Shown here: in pieces, positions 61,870 to 64,000 of the stretch
How positions within the stretch are numbered: the stretch's first letter is position 1
Layout: each line of letters opens with the position of its first letter
Assembly: GCF_013389595.1 (NCBI RefSeq)
Contig: NZ_CP058306.1
Coordinates: 2,108,001 to 2,172,000, forward strand
Reading direction: 5' to 3'
Source: Flavobacterium sp. I3-2
Lineage (GTDB): Bacteria > Bacteroidota > Bacteroidia > Flavobacteriales > Flavobacteriaceae
DNA length: 64,000 nucleotides
Notes under the pieces: model-generated
What the model saw: the letters and a program-made list of their open reading frames with translations, nothing else
What the model was told of the DNA's origin: nothing
Database searches by the model: none
Made by a program: the position numbers and the translations under genes

Positions 61870-63153
61870 CTATGCTGATTGGCTTATTGATAAAATTCGC
61901 TCCTGGATAATGTGAAGGTTTTCGTTTACAAGTTCTACAATTTCTTTATGATGATTAGACGCCTTGTTTCCGTAACCTCGAGATTGGATAATTGTCATTT
62001 CTTTTAATGAAATTTCAACTGTTTCTGTCAATACGTTGTTTACTCTAGCTGATAGAATTAGCGAATCTTGTTTAGCGTAATATTCGCTTGTATAAACACA
62101 ATGATTGTGCTTTTCACTTTCTGCAATGAACTCTTGAATAGTTTCTAAAACCTTGATTGAAATATTACCTTTTTGAAATACTAATCCAAAGAATTTTCCT
62201 TTTTCTTTTTCGTATTGTTTTTGATCAAAGTTCATTTTTCTTTTTTGCTCGGCAACAGCTAATTTTTTATCAAGTTTACGTTTTTTTGCAACAAGTTTGT
62301 TGTGAGCCTTATGCAAGTCTTTAGGGCAAACGAATTTTGAATTTCTAATATCCTTTTGAAAGTATTCTAAAAGTTCAATGTAATCAAAATAAATACTTCC
62401 GTCTATTGGTTTATAGTTATTTCTTAAACAAATTTTGACTGTACTCCAATATTTTGAAACTTTGTAAGAATCTGATATCGCTACTTTCAAAAGTTGTGTT
62501 TGTTTGGCTTTAAGAAGTGTTTCGGTTTTCGGACAATCAAAATTCAATTGACGTTTTAGCCCATTAAAACGAATATTTCCAAAATCTCCTTGGCAGCCTT
62601 TTTTAGAATATTGTTCTAAGAATACAGATTCCGGGTGATAGGCAGAAGGGTAAGGATTATAGGCGTATTGTTTGTAGTAGCCTGGATTTCTAACTTCCAT
62701 TGGTCCGTAAATCGGTGTATCGCCGTAGTGGGTAAGCCTACTTATTAAATGAAAATCATTGTCTGTGTGATATTGCTGAATACATTCCAATACGTTTGTT
62801 TTCCAATACTCTCCTTTTCGATAATTTACATTTACGTGGAAATATCTAATCACTTGGTATTCGAACATATCTTCGGCAAAAGCGATATAATAACTTTCGT
62901 GAAATTTCCTTTTTTTAGTTTCGTAAATATGTAATTCGCTATTGCACGACGGGCAAATAGTTTCATTCTGAACAACGTCTTTAACGGGGTGAGAATTGCC
63001 ACAAACACCACACCAATAGGTTTTACCGGTGCTAAATCCAAACTTTGTATTACAATCCGATAGGGCATAGCTTAGTATTTTTTTATCTACGCCCAGAGTT
63101 AGCCAACTTGAGTACTGAACTAACTGATGCTGCAGTTTAGTTCTTGGTTTCAT
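61870..63153 (-). CDS. PcfJ-like protein
   Basis: 427 residues with a zinc-ribbon-like pair (Cys48/Cys51 in WCGVCG, Cys67/Cys70 in CPSC) and a C-terminal PcfJ domain (FIAESEKHNHCVYTSEYYAK, then ETVEISLKEMTIIQSRGYGN). PcfJ is named from an enterococcal conjugative plasmid, and homologues are frequent in Bacteroidota phages and integrative elements, next to PcfK, as here. The role is probably in DNA replication. Its start overlaps the end of PcfK by four bases. Confidence 0.85.
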   Translation of the reverse strand: MKPRTKLQHQLVQYSSWLTLGVDKKILSYALSDCNTKFGFSTGKTYWCGVCGNSHPVKDVVQNETICPSCNSELHIYETKKRKFHESYYIAFAEDMFEYQVIRYFHVNVNYRKGEYWKTNVLECIQQYHTDNDFHLISRLTHYGDTPIYGPMEVRNPGYYKQYAYNPYPSAYHPESVFLEQYSKKGCQGDFGNIRFNGLKRQLNFDCPKTETLLKAKQTQLLKVAISDSYKVSKYWSTVKICLRNNYKPIDGSIYFDYIELLEYFQKDIRNSKFVCPKDLHKAHNKLVAKKRKLDKKLAVAEQKRKMNFDQKQYEKEKGKFFGLVFQKGNISIKVLETIQEFIAESEKHNHCVYTSEYYAKQDSLILSARVNNVLTETVEISLKEMTIIQSRGYGNKASNHHKEIVELVNENLHIIQERILSISQSA

Positions 63154-63533
63154 ACGCCTGGAAAGTCAAATAATGAAACTTGGTTACTCGATTTTAACTT
63201 CACAACTTTCGGGCTCCTTTCTTTTACCTGCTCCTTTTGCTGTGTTGGAACTTTTTTACCTTCAAAATCCGAATGATTAACAACAACTCGTGCATTTATT
63301 GGTTTTCCAATTTCTAATTCATCTTCATCGTAGTAGTGCATTGCCATTTGAAAAACTTCTTCGTCGGTAAATCCATTACAGCCAGAGGCTTTAACTTGAT
63401 TTAAAATGTAGGTAATGCAATCGTCTATGTTTTTATTTTCTTTTGAAAGTGATTTTGCAAAAAGCTCATCTTTTTCAGTTTGGCTATTCAAATAGTCTTG
63501 AATAACATTTTTAAAGTAATTAGATCCTTTCAT
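63150..63533 (-). CDS. PcfK-like protein
   Basis: 127 residues with GSNYFKNVIQDYLNSQTEKD, then DDCITYILNQVKASGCNGFT and MAMHYYDEDELE, the PcfK family text. A basic, low-complexity link leads to a C-terminal QVSLFDFPGV, which resembles a sliding-clamp-binding peptide (QxxLFDF). It is paired with PcfJ through a four-base overlap. Confidence 0.82.
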   Translation of the reverse strand: MKGSNYFKNVIQDYLNSQTEKDELFAKSLSKENKNIDDCITYILNQVKASGCNGFTDEEVFQMAMHYYDEDELEIGKPINARVVVNHSDFEGKKVPTQQKEQVKERSPKVVKLKSSNQVSLFDFPGV

Positions 63534-63576
63534 GATTATGGTAGATTTTAGGAAATAAAAAAAGAGTAGGGGTTAG

Positions 63577-63819
63577 CTACTCTTTCGGTTTATATATTTT
63601 TAGTTTAATACAGATATCAATTCCTTTGGTGGCTTCTTCGTTATTGAATTTCTTCATCAGTTTATCGAAACCTTCTTCCAAAGGCATAATTCTTTTAATT
63701 TGTTTAGTTGGCGTGGTATAGACAGCCATACAATCCTCCTCGAAATTTCTTCCGTCAGATTCGACAAATTCCTTGAGAAGATTATACTTTTCTTCAGGAG
63801 TTAATATTTTCTTCTCCAT
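63577..63819 (-). CDS. Phage early protein, unknown (80 residues)
   Basis: 80 residues: a helical N-terminus (LTPEEKYNLLKEFVESDGRN) then a short region KRIMPLEEGFDKLMKKF. Not recognised. Its start lies inside the end of the next upstream gene (26-base overlap). Confidence 0.55.
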   Translation of the reverse strand: MEKKILTPEEKYNLLKEFVESDGRNFEEDCMAVYTTPTKQIKRIMPLEEGFDKLMKKFNNEEATKGIDICIKLKIYKPKE

Positions 63820-63967
63820 GAAATCCTTCTATAACAACGGTAACTTTAAAGCCCCTGCTGAGCATTTGAGCCTTAAATAAATCAATTTCTTCTGAGATAT
63901 TAAAAGGGATATTTTTTTCTAATATTTCAAAAAACGTGTCGTCAGAATTTTCGTAACAATCCGCCAT
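63794..63967 (-). CDS. Small phage early protein (57 residues)
   Basis: ATG at 63967 opens a frame reading MADCYENSDDTFFEILEKNI, then PFNISEEIDLFKAQMLSRGF and KVTVVIEGFHGEENINS. The acidic, mixed composition and the overlap with the downstream gene fit a real operon member. Not recognised. The upstream context is cut by the window end. Confidence 0.6.
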   Translation of the reverse strand: MADCYENSDDTFFEILEKNIPFNISEEIDLFKAQMLSRGFKVTVVIEGFHGEENINS

Positions 63968-64000
63968 AACTATTTCTGTTCTTTATTAAAATAAACTAAG

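Larger units (their letters stand above)
22285..64000. mobile_element. Prophage integrated at ssrA (right end beyond the window)
   Basis: The region contains, in order, integrase, terminase small and large subunits, portal, scaffold-like and capsid genes, tail and tape measure, fibre, holin, amidase, spanin, a reversed cargo block and reversed early genes (RuvC-like, DnaA domain IV, PcfJ, PcfK). Terminase, portal and a long tape measure without sheath genes point to a long non-contractile tail (siphovirus type). The major genes look intact. No right attachment site appears before 64000, so the element is at least 41.7 kb. Confidence 0.93.

Noticed and set aside
22285..64000. A right attachment site (second copy of the ssrA 3' end)
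   Set aside because: I found no second copy of the T-arm/acceptor sequence before 64000; replication genes are still running at the window end, so it should lie beyond.
22285..64000. CRISPR array or diversity-generating retroelement near the fibre gene
   Set aside because: No regularly spaced direct repeats and no reverse transcriptase gene are visible in this part of the prophage.

Overview
The window is AT-rich DNA from a Bacteroidota genome, most likely family Flavobacteriaceae. The evidence is promoters of the TTTG-N19/20-TAnnTTTG type, two proteins with type IX secretion (T9SS) sorting tails, menaquinone genes, and a tmRNA whose tag reads GEENYALAA with no encoded CCA. The species cannot be named from sequence alone.

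Positions 1-21886 are ordinary chromosome: an NlpE-like lipoprotein, guaA, a LysM/periplasmic-binding-like protein, an OsmC-like protein, a frameshifted small gene, a methyltransferase, a DUF3820 protein, pyrG, yidC, a MORN/YwqK-like protein, mnmA, a small lipoprotein, a nitronate-monooxygenase-like enzyme, acs, and a tightly packed run (two bacterial PH-domain proteins, alpha/beta hydrolase, menA, a metallo-beta-lactamase-fold hydrolase) followed by menC. At 21887-22284 lies ssrA (tmRNA).

From the 3' end of ssrA to the end of the window (about 41.7 kb) lies a prophage. Its right end is outside the window. The rightward part runs integrase, terminase, portal, scaffold-like protein, capsid, connectors, tail tube, chaperone-like proteins, tape measure, tail tip, fibre (pyocin-knob-like) and lysis genes (holin, amidase and a single-protein spanin). 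Two leftward cargo genes interrupt it: a lipocalin-like lipoprotein and a T9SS-sorted secreted protein. Next comes a leftward cargo block of about 8.6 kb: a seven-repeat T9SS-sorted propeller-like protein, a large YD-repeat partner, an RHS protein with an unrecognised C-terminal tip, and a small secreted protein. Last come leftward early/replication genes: a RuvC-like nuclease, small genes joined by a repeated hairpin, an ASCH protein, a DUF3127 protein, a stand-alone DnaA domain IV protein, PcfJ and PcfK.

The most striking signal is a two-part element found six times in the prophage: a GGTCAATAACTCAA-like box, exactly 34 bp of unconserved DNA, then a TAwwTTAG(ATA) box. Five copies stand before late-gene blocks (terminase-portal, capsid-to-tape-measure, tail tip, fibre, lysis). 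Most lie just downstream of a terminator or a reversed cargo gene, and a sixth, weaker copy lies just after the integrase. I infer a phage-specific late promoter with an activator site, which restarts transcription after each terminator. The chromosomal genes and at least one cargo gene use the host-type TAnnTTTG promoter instead.
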